This document shows, in pieces, positions 11,581-24,169 of a stretch of 64,000 nucleotides of DNA. The position numbers and the translations under genes are program-made. Below the pieces are notes generated by a model. That model worked only from the letters and a program-made list of their open reading frames with translations. It was not told where the DNA came from and did not search any database. Each line of letters opens with the position of its first letter. Position 1 is the first letter of the stretch. Origin of the DNA: Spongilla lacustris (taxonomy: Eukaryota > Porifera > Demospongiae > Spongillida > Spongillidae); contig OX442415.1 in the NCBI GenBank assembly GCA_949361645.1, forward strand, positions 29,539,128 through 29,603,127, written 5' to 3'.

Positions 11581-11585
11581 AGTAT

Positions 11586-12100
11586 CAGGCCCGTAGCCAG
11601 GCCGGGGGGGGGGGGGGGGGTGGGGGGGTGGGGGGGGGGTGCGCAAACAGGTGCAAATGTAATGTGCAATTTGAATGCTACAATATAGTGTTTGGATTAT
11701 TTGTTTCATTGTGGGAACACTAACTGAACGCGTGCACTGGAATACATATACCACCTATAAACTGTGGGTGTGGAGTATATGTGAGTATGTGTGGGATGTA
11801 GCATACATATCCACAGTTCACACATATCCGCAATGACATCTTTGATCATTATTAACTGATTGAATTGGCTGAAAGTGAGTGAGTGCAAGGCCGTAGACAA
11901 GGGGGTGGAGGGGGGGGGGGGGGGGGGCTTGAACCACCCAAATTTTTCTTGGAGAAAATATTAAATGTTAACCGTATAGAATTAATTACTTGCAGCACAT
12001 AGCAGTTGGTCGATGGGTTCGAACGACCCCCCCCTCCCCAAAATGAGGTCACCATCACACTTAAAAGTTTTTACTATTTGTTGATTACTCCACTTGAATT
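11586..12100. repeat. G-rich MITE-like termini with poly-G tracts
   Basis: CAGGCCCGTAGCCAGGCC at 11586 runs into a ~36-base G tract broken by T. A related AAGGCCGTAGACAAGGGGG at about 11888 runs into another G tract, and a C-rich segment lies at 12025-12042. The CAGG...CGTAGCCAGG start is a form I associate with short non-autonomous hAT-like elements in animal genomes. No complete element could be delimited here. Confidence 0.5.
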
Positions 12101-12150
12101 TACTACATACGCGTGCATATACGTACGAAAGTGTACATGTACACGTGTAT

Positions 12151-12282
12151 CAGGGGCGGATACAGGGAGGGGGGCGGGTTGTGGGTTGCAACCCCTCCCC
12201 CCCCCCCCCTTTTGTCGAAAATACCTTCTTTTTTTGCACAAAGTTTCACGCTTGATGCCCGATGGGCATTTTCTGTATTGAA

Positions 12283-12323
<41 letters not shown>

Positions 12324-12331
12324 TGCCCCTG
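12151..12331. mobile_element. 181-bp MITE with G-rich inverted termini
   Basis: It begins CAGGGGCGGATACAGGGAGG and its other end, reverse-complemented, begins CAGGGGCAAATACCGGGGGG. The right terminus includes a 34-base C tract (12284-12317). No 8-bp target duplication is visible, so the boundaries rest on the inverted termini alone. Confidence 0.65.
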
Positions 12332-14430
12332 CCCAGACTGAGGATGTTGGAAACAACTGTCCATAAGTGCATTACTAACACACTTTCGTTGTTTTGATTT
12401 CCCAGTCCAGCAATGTGATTTGAGTTGGGAGGGGTTAACATAACAGAGTGTTAGAGGTGATATTTCATCTGTTGGAAAAAAAAAAGTCTCAAATATATCA
12501 GCAGATCACTAAATAATCAGCTACTTTAATATGAATGACAGAGAGTGACCAAAGCACCTGTTAGGCAGAAAGCTAAGATGGCTGAAGACGTAAGTACATA
12601 GATTGCAGACAGTAATGAATGACCATGATTCATTCTGCTTCCTTGTAAACCGAAAAAAAATTGTGCAAATGTTTACAAGCTACTTCACTATCAGTTTTGG
12701 TTTACATACATGCCTTCCTTTCACTGATATGAATGCACCAATTTACACCCAGGGTATCTATCGTACATACACTTGATGCCAGTGATACACATGCATCTAA
12801 ATTCACACTGTATAACCCCACCCCACACCTTCTTATGGTGTTACCTAAAGACGTACTCAACACATTGCATAAGTCAGTATAGATAATAAGGTACAGTAAA
12901 TTAACAGTTTCGAAAAATGGGGGTGGCTCTCTTGATTTTGTGCACAGGGGACTGTAACGTTATTCACTAGATCGTGTCACAGGCTTTGTTTAGTCTGCTA
13001 CTTAAGGCCGAGACCACCATGCACTTGGGATGTTTAGGACTGGTGTGTACAATTTGAATGCTCAGGTTCAAAGGTATGAACCCAATCGCCACTACAAGCA
13101 ATGAAAATGCCACTGTTTCCTTCCCTACAGCACTGTTCGTTCTCCTGGGGACACAAGCACAGATCTTCCATGTGATAACAGTGGACATGAAGAGCATGAA
13201 TTGAAGTGAGAAACCGGCACCATCCATTAAAATTGTGCAGCTTTATCAACATATAACAAAATTGGTCATAAGGACATGGTGTAAGATTCGAAGCAGAGTG
13301 CCTCTGACTCTGTGTCTATGCATATACCAATATTGTTTGGTGATGATGGTCTTTATCTAATTAATTTTTTATCAAGGAAGAGGAAAGGGTTGGTCATCTT
13401 AACATTCTGATAATATTAATATAGGTGTCTTGTACATTTCTTGCTCACACACACACACACACACACAGCCTCTCTCAAGCACATTCATAAGTTATCTCAG
13501 GTAAGGACAATGCAGTCTTTATTTCCAAGTACTTTGTTACATGTCTGCCATTGCCTACTGTACATTGGCATCTCCTGCTGTTCAGCCATGAGGAAGGACT
13601 ATCTTCAACGAACTAATAGATCAGCTACAGCATGACTACATGTATATCCGCCATTTTATTTATCCAATCTTTATCACTGTCCTTATATCAAGGAAGAGGA
13701 AAGGGTTGGTCATCCTAACATTGTGATAATAATAGTTAAAATTAATATGTGACTTTTACATTTTTTGCTGGCACACACACACAGCCTCTCTCAAGCTCAT
13801 TCACAGGTTATCCAAGGTATATGTCTGCAGTTGCCTACTGTACATTGGTAGCTAGTTCTCCTGCTATTCAACTGTGAGGAAGGACACTCTTCAAAATGAA
13901 AATAACTACTGATCATGTTGAATAGGTCTACAGCCTGTATGCTAAATATATAACCAGCAGCTGTCTAATCACAGTTGGCGGCTATTATGTTTAATCTCTT
14001 ACCAAGACTAAAATAGTTATGGTTAATATCATGTGCAGTAGTGGATCACACAAATTACCACATTTGCACATCAGAAAAAATAACACATTCACAAATTCTG
14101 TAGCAATTAAAACTTCATCGATCTGCACTGATTTAATCTAATAGAAGTCAGTTTGCAGACAATACAACATGGCTGTTCCTGACAGGACATTACATTTGAA
14201 AAAAATTAATTAGATCATATGAATTGAATTTATGGTTAGTCCAATATGCGTGCATGCTGCTTGACTTAATATGAGTAACTTATTTTCAGTTAATTCAAGA
14301 GAGAAGCAGCAACCTCTCTGGCAAAATGGCATCTTTTACTAGAATATTTATAATACACTGAGACCCCCTCTCTCCACCTAGGAACATGCCCACATTTCCA
14401 ACCACACCCCTCTATTCACTTAAATTTTCA
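12332..14430. other. Intergenic region with a ~310-bp tandem duplication
   Basis: No gene recognised. Bases ~13371-13610 and ~13688-13895 repeat the same series: AAGGAAGAGGAAAGGGTTGG, a (CA)n tract, CAGCCTCTCTCAAGC, then TTGCCTACTGTACATTGG and GAGGAAGGAC. The CA tract differs in length between the copies. The rest is AT-rich and unassigned. Confidence 0.6.
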
Positions 14431-16740
14431 TCATGCGTTTGTCTTCCAAATGTTTCGTTTGCATTTACATAGTGGAGCGATTGCATCAAAAAGTTTAGGT
14501 ACAATATGATCTATGGTAACAGTAACTTCCCTACCTATAACAAATGAAATGAGGTCTGTCACAGAATTCATCCAAGATCTACTTGCAGTTTGACATGTTG
14601 GGTTCTGTATATGCTCTTCACTACCAACTATCTCAACATCCCCTGCACTAGAATCCATGTGCACTACTAAAAGTTTAAGCCTATCGGCTTTGGACTTACT
14701 GTAATGCAGTGCACATGTGAACAGGTTTGTGCAGATACAAAGAATTTTACATTCTTCTACAAGACTATCACTATCAGAGATAGTATCTCTGCTATCATCC
14801 ATATCACCACTACCAATCTTTATTACAGCTTCTTTCCCACACACTTTTCTTTTCTTCCTATTGTCAATACTATCCATACCATCATCACTCTCTGTGTCCT
14901 CATCACTGGCAATTCCATATGTATGACATACTTTTCTTTTCTTTGAAGACTTTTTTCTTTCGACCTGCTCAATTGTCCGATGCTTTGTCTTCCAAATGTT
15001 TCTTTTGCGTTTACATAGTTCAGTTTTTATGTACTCTGTCTTTTTCAGACGAGCAATATTCTCCAAAAGTAAAAATTCATGCATTCCACAAAATACTGGC
15101 AATTTAAGTCCTACATACAATTCAAAATACCAATTATAATTACTGTCCACATTTATAAGTCGAGTCAAGTTTGAATGAATTAAACCAAGATTAGTAGACA
15201 CTTCATAGTGCATACATCTTAAATGACTAGATTTATTTCTAAATCTTGTTAATGTATTAAAACAAGATTCAGTTGCATTTGTTCGTAGCTGTCCCAGAGT
15301 GGGGTGTATTAAGGACTTAGACATTAAAGCTATCTGTTCTATACAATCTATTTCATACATTAACTGGTGGTAAGGACATGTAAGGTAATGATGGCTACGA
15401 TATGGTTTTGTAGCACATACAAAATCATCTTCTCCACTGCACTGCCCACATGAACAAACAGTTGATTTATGGAAAGTGCAGAACGTATGTTCATTCTTGG
15501 AATGATACTTTGCAAGTATTAGAACACTGTCATGGAACAATTTTTCATCATGCCCAGAACTGTAAAACAATTGAGTTAAGTTTAACTTGGCCTGTTGTAA
15601 AAAAGCAGGAGTCATGCAGCCACAGTTTTTTTAATGCTTATCAGCACAGTGACACTTGACATCTTTAATGCCAGGGTACTTTTCACCCCCAATAATCTTT
15701 TGAGTACATTTCTTTGATTTAAAAAAACCATTCAAACGTTTCTGTTGAGTCCTGTTACAGTGACCTGCACACATTATCACACTTGTTTGGTTTTCGTCTG
15801 GAAAGTGCTCTCTAAGAGATAGTATGCTACTTGAATCTAGGTCCTGCACATGAGTACTAATGTGCATCCCTTCAGCTACTGCCTGACCATACAATTCACG
15901 AAGTCCTTCACCTTCAGCTGATTTTGATGTGCCCATGTGTAACTCAGTTTCATCCTTAGTACCTCTCTGAGACATATGTTTGTAAAACAATGTTGCATTA
16001 TTTATGTAGTTCTGAATAAGTACTGTAGCATTTTGCGAAAAATGACCTCGTGTTAGCCAACAAGCATCTGCAGTGGTAATAGCATTTTTCCAAGAACCCA
16101 TCTCCATAGGATCCATTGTTTTCATTTCTTCCTTTGCCTTACTACAAATACTATTCAATTGGCTACTTACTACTGGCCTCATGTATTTTAGTGTTTTATC
16201 AAAAGCCTTACTTGACACAACACTGAGCCCTAATCCTGCAGCCATCACCATCTGGTATTTACAGTACATTAGGCCAGCTGAAATGAAGGCCACTTGTAAT
16301 GCTACACCAATAATACTACAAGACAGATCATCATGGCTTGGGGAACTTTTGAATGTAAGTGTACGTTTATTACACTTGGAACACCGGTATACAATTTCAA
16401 TGGCACCACCCAAACATTCCCTGGTGATACTAGTATGCTGATATTTGCCCTTGCAGTTAAACACAGCTTTACACCGTGAATGCTCATTAATCTGTTCTAT
16501 CAACTCATCAAATGAACTCACTTGTCCCAGAAATATCGCACTACTTGTAACGTCCTCCATTTTTTCGCCATCCTCGCCTGGCCAATCTCCATCTTTGGAA
16601 TCAACTTCATCCTGATCGTCCTCTTCGTCCTGATCGTCCTCTTCGTCCTGATCGTCCTCTTCGTCCTGATCGTCCTCTTCGTCCTGATCGTCCTCTTCAT
16701 CCTGCAAATCTAAGTCAACTTCTCCGTCGGAAAAAGCCAT
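14431..16740 (-). pseudogene. Mutator-like transposase gene with one in-frame stop
   Basis: Read on the minus strand from ATG 16740 it is a single intron-less frame, except for TAA at 15631-15633 between ADKH and KNCGC. Without that codon it would encode ~769 residues. Order: an acidic tract of five DEEDDQ repeats, a CxC-rich segment (CKGKYQH...YRCSKCNKRTL), then a core with TADACWLTRGHFSQNATVLI, GTSKSAEGEG, VQDLDSSSILSL and MCAGHCNRTQQKRL. These resemble the RNase H-like core of Mutator-type transposases; the D of TADA and the D pair of QDLDSS are candidate metal ligands (inference). The C-terminus has basic KKRK clusters and an acidic Ser/Asp stretch. Two ~33-base segments, at ~14441 and ~14985, duplicate the KRNIWKT codons. 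Confidence 0.75.
16611..16701 (-). repeat. 18-bp coding minisatellite (acidic repeats)
   Basis: Five near-identical copies of an 18-base unit encode DEEDDQ on the minus strand. The period is a multiple of three, so copy number can vary without changing frame. Confidence 0.9.
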
Positions 16741-16749
16741 GTTGAACAC

Positions 16750-17070
16750 GCAATGTAATAATACTGTAAATAAAATTGAATACGAATTCGAAGCCTGGCA
16801 ATTATTTCCTGACCCAGACTGTACCCATATATGATATCATATGTGGTGAACAATCTGGTACAAAGTATGTAGACAATATATTGTCTCGCAAGCCAGACTT
16901 ACAGGTCGGTCCGTGTACTTTTCCACAATTTAATTTCTCCTATTTCTATTTATACACGGAGGGTCTTTTGGGCTCGATTGTCAATGTTGCACGTGATCGA
17001 ATTCAATTTGTGGCCTAAATCCAGTGCGCCGCAAAGTATTGAAAAATGAAAAATGAAGTATATCAATATA
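16750..17070. other. 5' flank of the Mutator-like gene
   Basis: No gene recognised. It lies directly upstream of the Mutator-like ATG and may hold its promoter and terminal repeat, but I could not delimit an inverted terminus. Confidence 0.35.
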
Positions 17071-17970
17071 ATGGAAAATGCTCCATCTGCAACGGAATAA
17101 TGGTCTGGAAGCAGTACCGACCTGTCTCCAATGACCGGAATCGACCGCTTTGCGCGGAACACGTACCCTGTAGGCGTGTGTTACCTATTATAGCGTTCTG
17201 TATCGTGGTGTTTACCTGATGCTACAAACAGTATATGTGTGTGTGCCTCCTGTGTTGTGAAGATTAATAGTGTGTGTTTTTCTAGTCTTTACGTACAGTG
17301 TAGCTAAAATATTCAATCGCCGGTCAGCATCCTATTTAATGGCATACAAACTAAACGTGCATGTGTGATACTGTGGACAAATGTGACAGTTTAGCCTATG
17401 CACCTTATGACCTTACAGAACACTTCCTCCTCGCCCTCCCACCCTCTCCCTCCCTGCTGGCTTTCCCACCTAGATCTAAAAACTGTACAACAACGGCTTT
17501 CCCACCTAGATCTAAAAACTGTACAACAACAGCACTGACAATTCTAAGGTGGTTGCACAAGTTCAAAGCGCTGTACCTAGTTGCCATGGTAACTAAAAAG
17601 AACAATACATTGTATGAGAGGGAGGTGGAAGTGTAGATACATCATATAAGTATCTTCATGGGGTGAGAAAACTGCACTTCATTAGTACATGGTGCAAAGG
17701 ATGATCTGTCTCTGGGGCTTTGAATAGAGTCTTTCATTCTCAACTGTCATGTATCGGTACTACTTACTAATGTTGTCATTTCTTGCATGCAACATGTGCA
17801 GCTCTCTAATGTTAAAAAGAAATGATATAAGTATTTTCTTTCAAGTCACACGAGTAAATGTTATATGTAGCGTAAGAAGGCATGCATGCATCATAGATGA
17901 ATATGGATGGATGGATGCATGCACACATTGTGTATCCATGCATGCTAACAAATACACCCCTTTCTTGTGA
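17070..17970 (+). repeat. Segmental duplication, copy 1
   Basis: This block is repeated in the same orientation at 22640-23620. Shared landmarks in order: GCTCCATCTGCAAYGGAATA, CCGACCTGTCTCCAATG, CCTTATGACC, GCACTGACAATTCTAAG or its variant, GGTTGCCATGGTAACTAA, GGGTGAGAAAACTGCACTTC, GGATGATCTGTCTCTGGG and CACACGAGTA. A short open frame at the start contains CSICNGIMVWKQ in both copies; I do not recognise it. A 37-base tandem doublet (GGCTTTCCCACCTAGATCTA start, 17458-17531) is present only in this copy. Confidence 0.75.
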
Positions 17971-18285
17971 AATGGACTAACTGGTTAACCTGCAGTACTT
18001 GGCTTGCAGTGTAATTAATATGCACTGGAACTGGCCTGTTCTTGTTAGTAGATGGACACTATAACCATGGGGACCTACTTCAGGTCAAATTATTTATGTA
18101 CTAATCCTGGTTCTGTCAACAGCCCCTAAACACTGCGCACATACATTTAATTGTTATCCTGTAATACTGTACAGAAGCATTCATATTGCATATCATTTGT
18201 CCAGTTTATTTATATCTTGCAATTGATTTTAGTACATGTTACTATGGAACATAAACTTTTGATAAGATCTAGGCATGCATTACCA

Positions 18286-19452
18286 TGCACATACATACAT
18301 ATATACATACATACATACATACATACATACATACATACATACGCACACACACACATATATACATACATACATACACACATACATACATACATACATACAT
18401 ACATACATACATACATACATACATACATACACACACATACATACACGCACACACATACATGCACGCACACATACATACATACATACATACATACATACAT
18501 ACATACACACATACATACATACATACACACATACATACATACATACATACATACATACATACACACACATACATACATACACGCACACATACATACACGC
18601 ACACAATACATACATACATACATACACACACACATACATACACGCACACACATACATACACGCACACATACATACATACATACATACACACATACATACA
18701 TACATACATACATACATACATACATACATACATACATACACACACATACATACACGCACAACATACATACACGCACACATACATACACGCACACATACAT
18801 ACATACACGCACACACATACATACACGCACACATACATACATACACATACATCATACATACATACACGCACACACATACATACACGCACACACATACATA
18901 CACGCACACATACATACATACATACACACATACATCATACATACATACATACACGCACACACATACATACACGCACACACATACATACACGCACACATAC
19001 ATACATACATACATACACATACATCATACATACATACATACACGCACACACATACATACACGCACACACATACATACACGCACACATACATACATACACA
19101 CATACATACATACACACATACATACATACATACATCATACATACATACACATACATACATACATACATACATACATACATACATACACACATACATCATA
19201 CATACATACACACATACATACATACACACATACATACATACATACATACATACATACATCATGCATATATACATACATACACGCACACACATACATACAT
19301 GCACACACATACATACACACACACACATACATACACACATACATCATACATACGTACATACATACATACATACATACATACACGCACACATACATACACG
19401 CACACATACATACATACACACATACATACATACATACATACATACATACATA
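18286..19452. repeat. (ACAT)n array with interspersed ACGCACAC blocks
   Basis: About 1.17 kb of ACAT repeats, broken at intervals by ACGCACAC and CATCATAC variants that give a higher-order pattern. All frames on both strands are open because the unit lacks stops, so long open frames here are artefacts. It ends in (AAT)n at 19452-19470. Confidence 0.97.
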
Positions 19453-19555
19453 ATAATAATAATAATAATATGCCATCGCATTATACAAGTATAACACGTT
19501 TGGAGGAAGAGACTAGACATAGTTGAGAACACATATATCACCAAGCTAACAACAT

Positions 19556-20226
19556 TCAAAGTTCTACGGCATCTACATCTGCTTTTGACCAAGAATGTGT
19601 TTTACGGAGATGGATTTTAACTCCTTTAGCGCATGTAGACCTGAAGTGGCAATCTGAGGCTGGGCACAGCACAGATTGGGTGTACTGGTTGGTAGATGCT
19701 TCACCAGCTTGTTCCTTGTGTTTGTGGTGTTGATGTATCTTAATGCCTTTTATAGAGTTTGAAGTAAAGGAACATAGAGGGACAGGGCATGAAAAGTCAC
19801 TAGGAGAGTGAGTAGCCCTTGGAGGGTGGGTGAGAGGGTGGGTAGCCCTTGCATGTTGACCATGTTTTTGGGTGTTATGACTTCTCAGATATTTTTCACT
19901 AGTGAAACCTTTATTACAGATAGAACAATAGCAGCCATGCTGTAGGGAGGATGCACCCTTGTGGCAGTCTCGCAACATCCTAGCCTTCTCATTAAGCTTT
20001 GCTTCCATTAAGGCCGCACCATTAAAAAGCGAGGTTCTCCACTGTGACCTCAATACTGCAATAGATTGCCAGTTGTTGGAGAGACCAAAAGAGGAGAGGT
20101 CTTTTGAAACACAGTCCCTCCATCTTAGTTTTGGTTTATGTTGTGGGCGCTTTGCAGATGAAATTTCCCCAAATAGTATTTGTTTAGGAAGCCTGTTGTC
20201 CTCCATTCTGTAGACATGACCTAGCT
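19556..20226 (-). pseudogene. LINE-type retroelement C-terminal tail with C2H2 zinc fingers
   Basis: The minus-strand frame opens with GHVYRMEDNRLPKQILFGE, then PKLRWRDCVSKDLSSFGL, followed by WQSIAVLRSQWR. This is the conserved block that follows reverse transcriptase in many RTE/CR1-like LINEs. It then has three zinc-finger-like motifs: CSICNKGFTSEKYLRSH (then NTQKH), CPVPLCSFTSNSIKGIKIH and CPASDCHFRSTCAKGVKIH. The frame is open for 216 codons from ATG 20206 and continues upstream to about 20226, where it joins an (ACAT)n array; the reverse transcriptase is missing. It is therefore a 5'-truncated copy lying between two microsatellite arrays. The clade is uncertain. Confidence 0.75.
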
Positions 20227-20559
20227 ACATACATGCATACATACATACATACATACATACATACATACACGCACACACATACATACATGCACATACATAC
20301 ATACACGCACACACATACATACACGCACACATACATACATACATACATACATACATACACACAGACACATACATACATACATACATACATACACGCATGC
20401 ACACATACATACACGCACACATACACATACATACATGCATTCATACATCATACATACATACATACATACATACATACATACATACATACATACATACATA
20501 CATACATACATACATACATACATACACGCATGCACACACATACACGCACACATACACAT
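20227..20559. repeat. (ACAT)n array
   Basis: About 330 bases of ACAT with ACGCACAC interruptions. It is probably one array with the 21377-21860 tract, split by the 817-bp MITE. Confidence 0.95.
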
Positions 20560-21376
20560 GGGATCGTTCACGAGAAAAGGGCATATTATAAAAAAATGTT
20601 ATAAAAATGGCATTACGTTTGAATTGCTATAACTTTCGAACACTTAAAGCTATCAACTTTATATTTTTAGCACTTCATACTACACTATTGATCTATGGTA
20701 TAGTACATTTTGGGGTCTTTAACATGCTCCATGCCAGTATAGCTACATCCGATACCCCAAGGGGTTCAAACTCGCCCTAACTTCCGGTAGGAATACTCAA
20801 ATCGCTCCAAATTCGGTTTTGTAGATAAAGAGGTCCCTTAGCTGTTGGATTGTTCTGTTCGTTAATTTTTATGCCATCTGTTACGGAGATACAGTTTAAC
20901 AAACTACGTGCACGTTTTCGCGCTCGATTCCCGCCAATGATTTGAGCAAATCGCGTCCCGCTGAATGTATGGGGAGGCGGTGGTTATATCATTGGCGCGA
21001 ATAGAGCGGGAAAAAGTGCACGTAGTTTGTTAAACTGTATCTCCGTAACGGATGACATAAAAATTAACGAACAGAACAATCCAATAGCTAAGGGACCTCT
21101 TTATGTACGAACCGAATTTGGAGTGATTTGAGTATTCCTGCCGTAAGTTAGGGCGAGTTCGAACCCCTTGGGGTATCGGATGTAGCTATACTGGCACGGA
21201 GCATGTTCAAGACCCCAAAATGTAGTTTACCATAGATAAATGGTGTAGTATGATGTGCCGAAAATAGGGAGTTGATAGCTTTAACCGTTCGAAAGCTATA
21301 GCAATTCAAACGTAATGCCATTTTTATAACATTCTTTTATAATATGTGCTAGGTCCCTTTTCTCGTGAACGATCCC
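20560..21376. mobile_element. 817-bp fold-back MITE of the GGGACAG family
   Basis: It starts GGGATCGTTCACGAGAAAAG and ends with the reverse complement of the same sequence. The two halves are ~370-390-bp inverted repeats with almost no spacer, so the whole element could fold on itself. Internal segments (TTCTGTTCGTTAATTTTTAT, GTTACGGAGATACAG, ATACTGGCACGGAGCATG) match the long TIRs of elements A and B. It sits inside an ACAT array and is bounded by ACAT on both sides, consistent with a 4-bp target duplication, though the repeat makes this ambiguous. Confidence 0.88.
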
Positions 21377-21387
21377 ACATACATACA

Positions 21388-21421
<34 letters not shown>

Positions 21422-21860
21422 CATACATACATACATACATACATACATACATACATACATACATACATACATACATACACACAGACACATACATACATAC
21501 ATACATACATACATACATACATACATACATACATACATGCATACATACATACATACATACATACATACATACACACATGCACACACATACATACACGCAC
21601 ATATACACATACATACATACATACATACATACATACATACATACATACATACATACATACATACATACATACATACGTACATGCATACATACATACATGC
21701 ATACATGCATACATACACATACATGCATATATGGATACATACATACATACATACATACATACATACATACATACATACATACATACGTACATGCATACAT
21801 ACATACATGCATACATGCATACATACACATACATGCATATATGGATACATACATACATGC
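21377..21860. repeat. (ACAT)n array with a repeated internal block
   Basis: ACAT repeats continue after the MITE. A block ending in GCATATATGGATACATACAT occurs twice (around 21725 and 21835), a larger tandem unit within the array. Confidence 0.95.
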
Positions 21861-22622
21861 ATATATACCTACATGTATACATCCATACATACACATAATA
21901 GCTGTATGTAAGTGCTTGTACTGTGCCAATACTTGCCATTTATGCTAAATAAAAATTATTAAGAAAACCTATTTAATCTACAATACCCACCAAACACTCC
22001 AAATGTAAAGGCAAAACACCTTAAAAGGATCACCATTGCATTTGCTCTGACAAGGTTCAGACACTGACAGACAGAAACACACACATACAATTCATATAGT
22101 AACTGTCCACCTTATGAATGATACTGTTGTACAGATTGTTCTGAATGCTCCCGCCACATGCCTCCCATGGTATGTACCCTCCCCCCCTTCTCAGAACACA
22201 TGATGATTGGTGGCATGTCAAGTGTGCACACCAACTTCTAATAATAGTACATGATAGGCTTTACACATTTACCAGCAACAAACATACTCACCACAATCAG
22301 GCTTACAAATACCCATACTATTACAGCAATCACAAACTACACACAAGGCTGGGTAGGGGGCTCAATCTGGAGATGAGCCCACATCTCCTTATGGAAAGCC
22401 CCCTGAGGAAAAACGTCTAGCAAGAAAAAATCCACCATACATGTTGGAGAAAAAGCCTCTAACTACATGTAGCACTGCCCAGCCACATACAACTTAAAAT
22501 ACATTCTACAAACAGTTCAACAGCTGCCACCTCTGTGCCAGGGATCATTTGCCATCAGTCAAGGAATCTGCTCTTGTGTTATGCCACCATTTGGCACCAA
22601 ACAAAGAACAACCAAATAAAAT
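21858..22622 (+). repeat. Inverted repeat, left arm
   Basis: Its reverse complement lies at 24170-25232. Shared landmarks include TAGCTGTATGTAAGTGC, CCACCTTATGAATGATACTG, ATGATTGGTG, CAGCTGCCACCT and GTCAAGGAATCTGCTCTTG. The spacer between the arms is about 1.55 kb. No gene recognised. Confidence 0.85.
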
Positions 22623-22639
22623 GTCGTCTTTATCAATGT

Positions 22640-23620
22640 AATGAACAGTGCTCCATCTGCAATGGAATAATGGTCTGGAAGCAGTGCCGACCTGTCTCCA
22701 ATGTCCGGAATCGGCCCCTCTGCACGGAATACGTATGCCCTGTAAGCATGTGTACCTATTTATACATTGTTGTGTTCTGTATCGTCATAATCGTGGTGTG
22801 TACCTGATGCTACAAACAGTATACTATTTAGAATGTGTGTGTGTGTTGGTGTCAAAGATTAATAGTAAGTCTTTACCCATCTATACAATTGCCAGTCAGC
22901 GTCCTGTTTAATGGCGTACGGAAACATGTGCATATGGGACCAAATGTGATTTTTTAGCCATAGATTAATCACCTTATGACCTTTCCTCCTCATGTATATA
23001 GTACGTACAACAATAGCACTGATAATTCTAAGATGGTTGTACAAGGTCAGAGTACCTTATCAGGTTGCCATGGTAACTAATAAGAACAATATGAGGGAGT
23101 GGAAGGTCACATACGTATCTTTTCATAGGGTGAGAAAACTGCACTTCATTAGTAGTACATGGTGCGAAGGATGATCTGTCTCTGGGCTTTGAATGGGTAG
23201 TCAACTGTTCCAATTCATGTCATGTATCCGTACTGCTTACTAATGCGGTTGTCATTTCTTGCATGCAACATGTACAGCTCTCTAATGTGATTAATTTTTA
23301 GTATGTAAGCATTTTCTGTCAAGGCACACGAGTATGTTATATTTAGTGCAAGAAGGCATGTGATGCATATGTGATGTATGTGTGTGTAAGTATGTATGTG
23401 TGTGTATGTATGTATGTATGTATGTGTGTATGTGTGTGTGTGTGTATGTGTGTATGTGTGTATGTGTGTATGTATGTATGTATGTATGTATATCTGCATG
23501 TGAACATATGTACAGTATTTATGCATGTGTGTTGTGTGAAGTGGATGGGTGAATGGATGGACAGATGCATGCATACATACAGTGTAATACACCTCTTTCG
23601 TATGAAATTGACTAACCAGG
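22640..23620 (+). repeat. Segmental duplication, copy 2
   Basis: This is the direct repeat of 17070-17970 and lies between the arms of the inverted repeat. Its distal end carries a (GTAT)n tract at 23375-23490. Part of it (23225-23370) recurs inverted at 25425-25534, next to the sequencing gap. Confidence 0.75.
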
Positions 23621-24169
23621 TTCACATCAGTAAAATTCATCTACTTTAAACCAGTACCCTAAGCTTTTATGTGTGTGCATGCAGGAAGGGTCAGGATGAC
23701 ATTGTCTTCATCACAAGGAAAAAAAAACTACATGTAGTAAACCCAAAAACAAATTACAATGTCATGTGCTGTTAAAAATAATGTTCCACACAAAGGGACT
23801 TGCAGTCTTAGCAGTTTTTGTCAAATGAATATGGGATGTACATGGAACTGAACATTGGTAACTTAGGATAATTATAAAACTAGGATGAGAAGCAGCTATT
23901 ATACACCATCCATTTATTGAATGAAGAAATATACACTTTCCTGTGATCTGAAAGTATTAAAGTAGACAGAAAATGAGCTCCCACCTAAGTAGGGCTGGTA
24001 CGCATGGTAATGACCGGGGATGGTATGTGTACAATGGTGGGGTTGTGCTTGGTTATTGGCGGGGTCAGCTGTAAGTGGCAGCTGGCAGCCCAGGTAAAAG
24101 CAGTAGCTGGAGGCTGTTGTTCAGTCTAAGCGTTCGTGCATACACAGCACTTGTAGGCACCAGTAATTC
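23620..24169. other. Unassigned spacer
   Basis: No gene, RNA or repeat recognised. It completes the spacer between the inverted repeat arms. Confidence 0.4.

Noticed and set aside
13441..13635. 64-codon open frame
   Set aside because: Starts in a CA repeat within a tandemly duplicated non-coding block; the second copy is not open in the same way.
18151..19526. Open frames of up to 447 codons on both strands
   Set aside because: They read through (ACAT)n repeats, giving only THIHTYIH or YVCMYVC-type peptides in every frame.
21296..21948. Long open frames on both strands
   Set aside because: Again translations of ACAT repeats with short unrelated ends.
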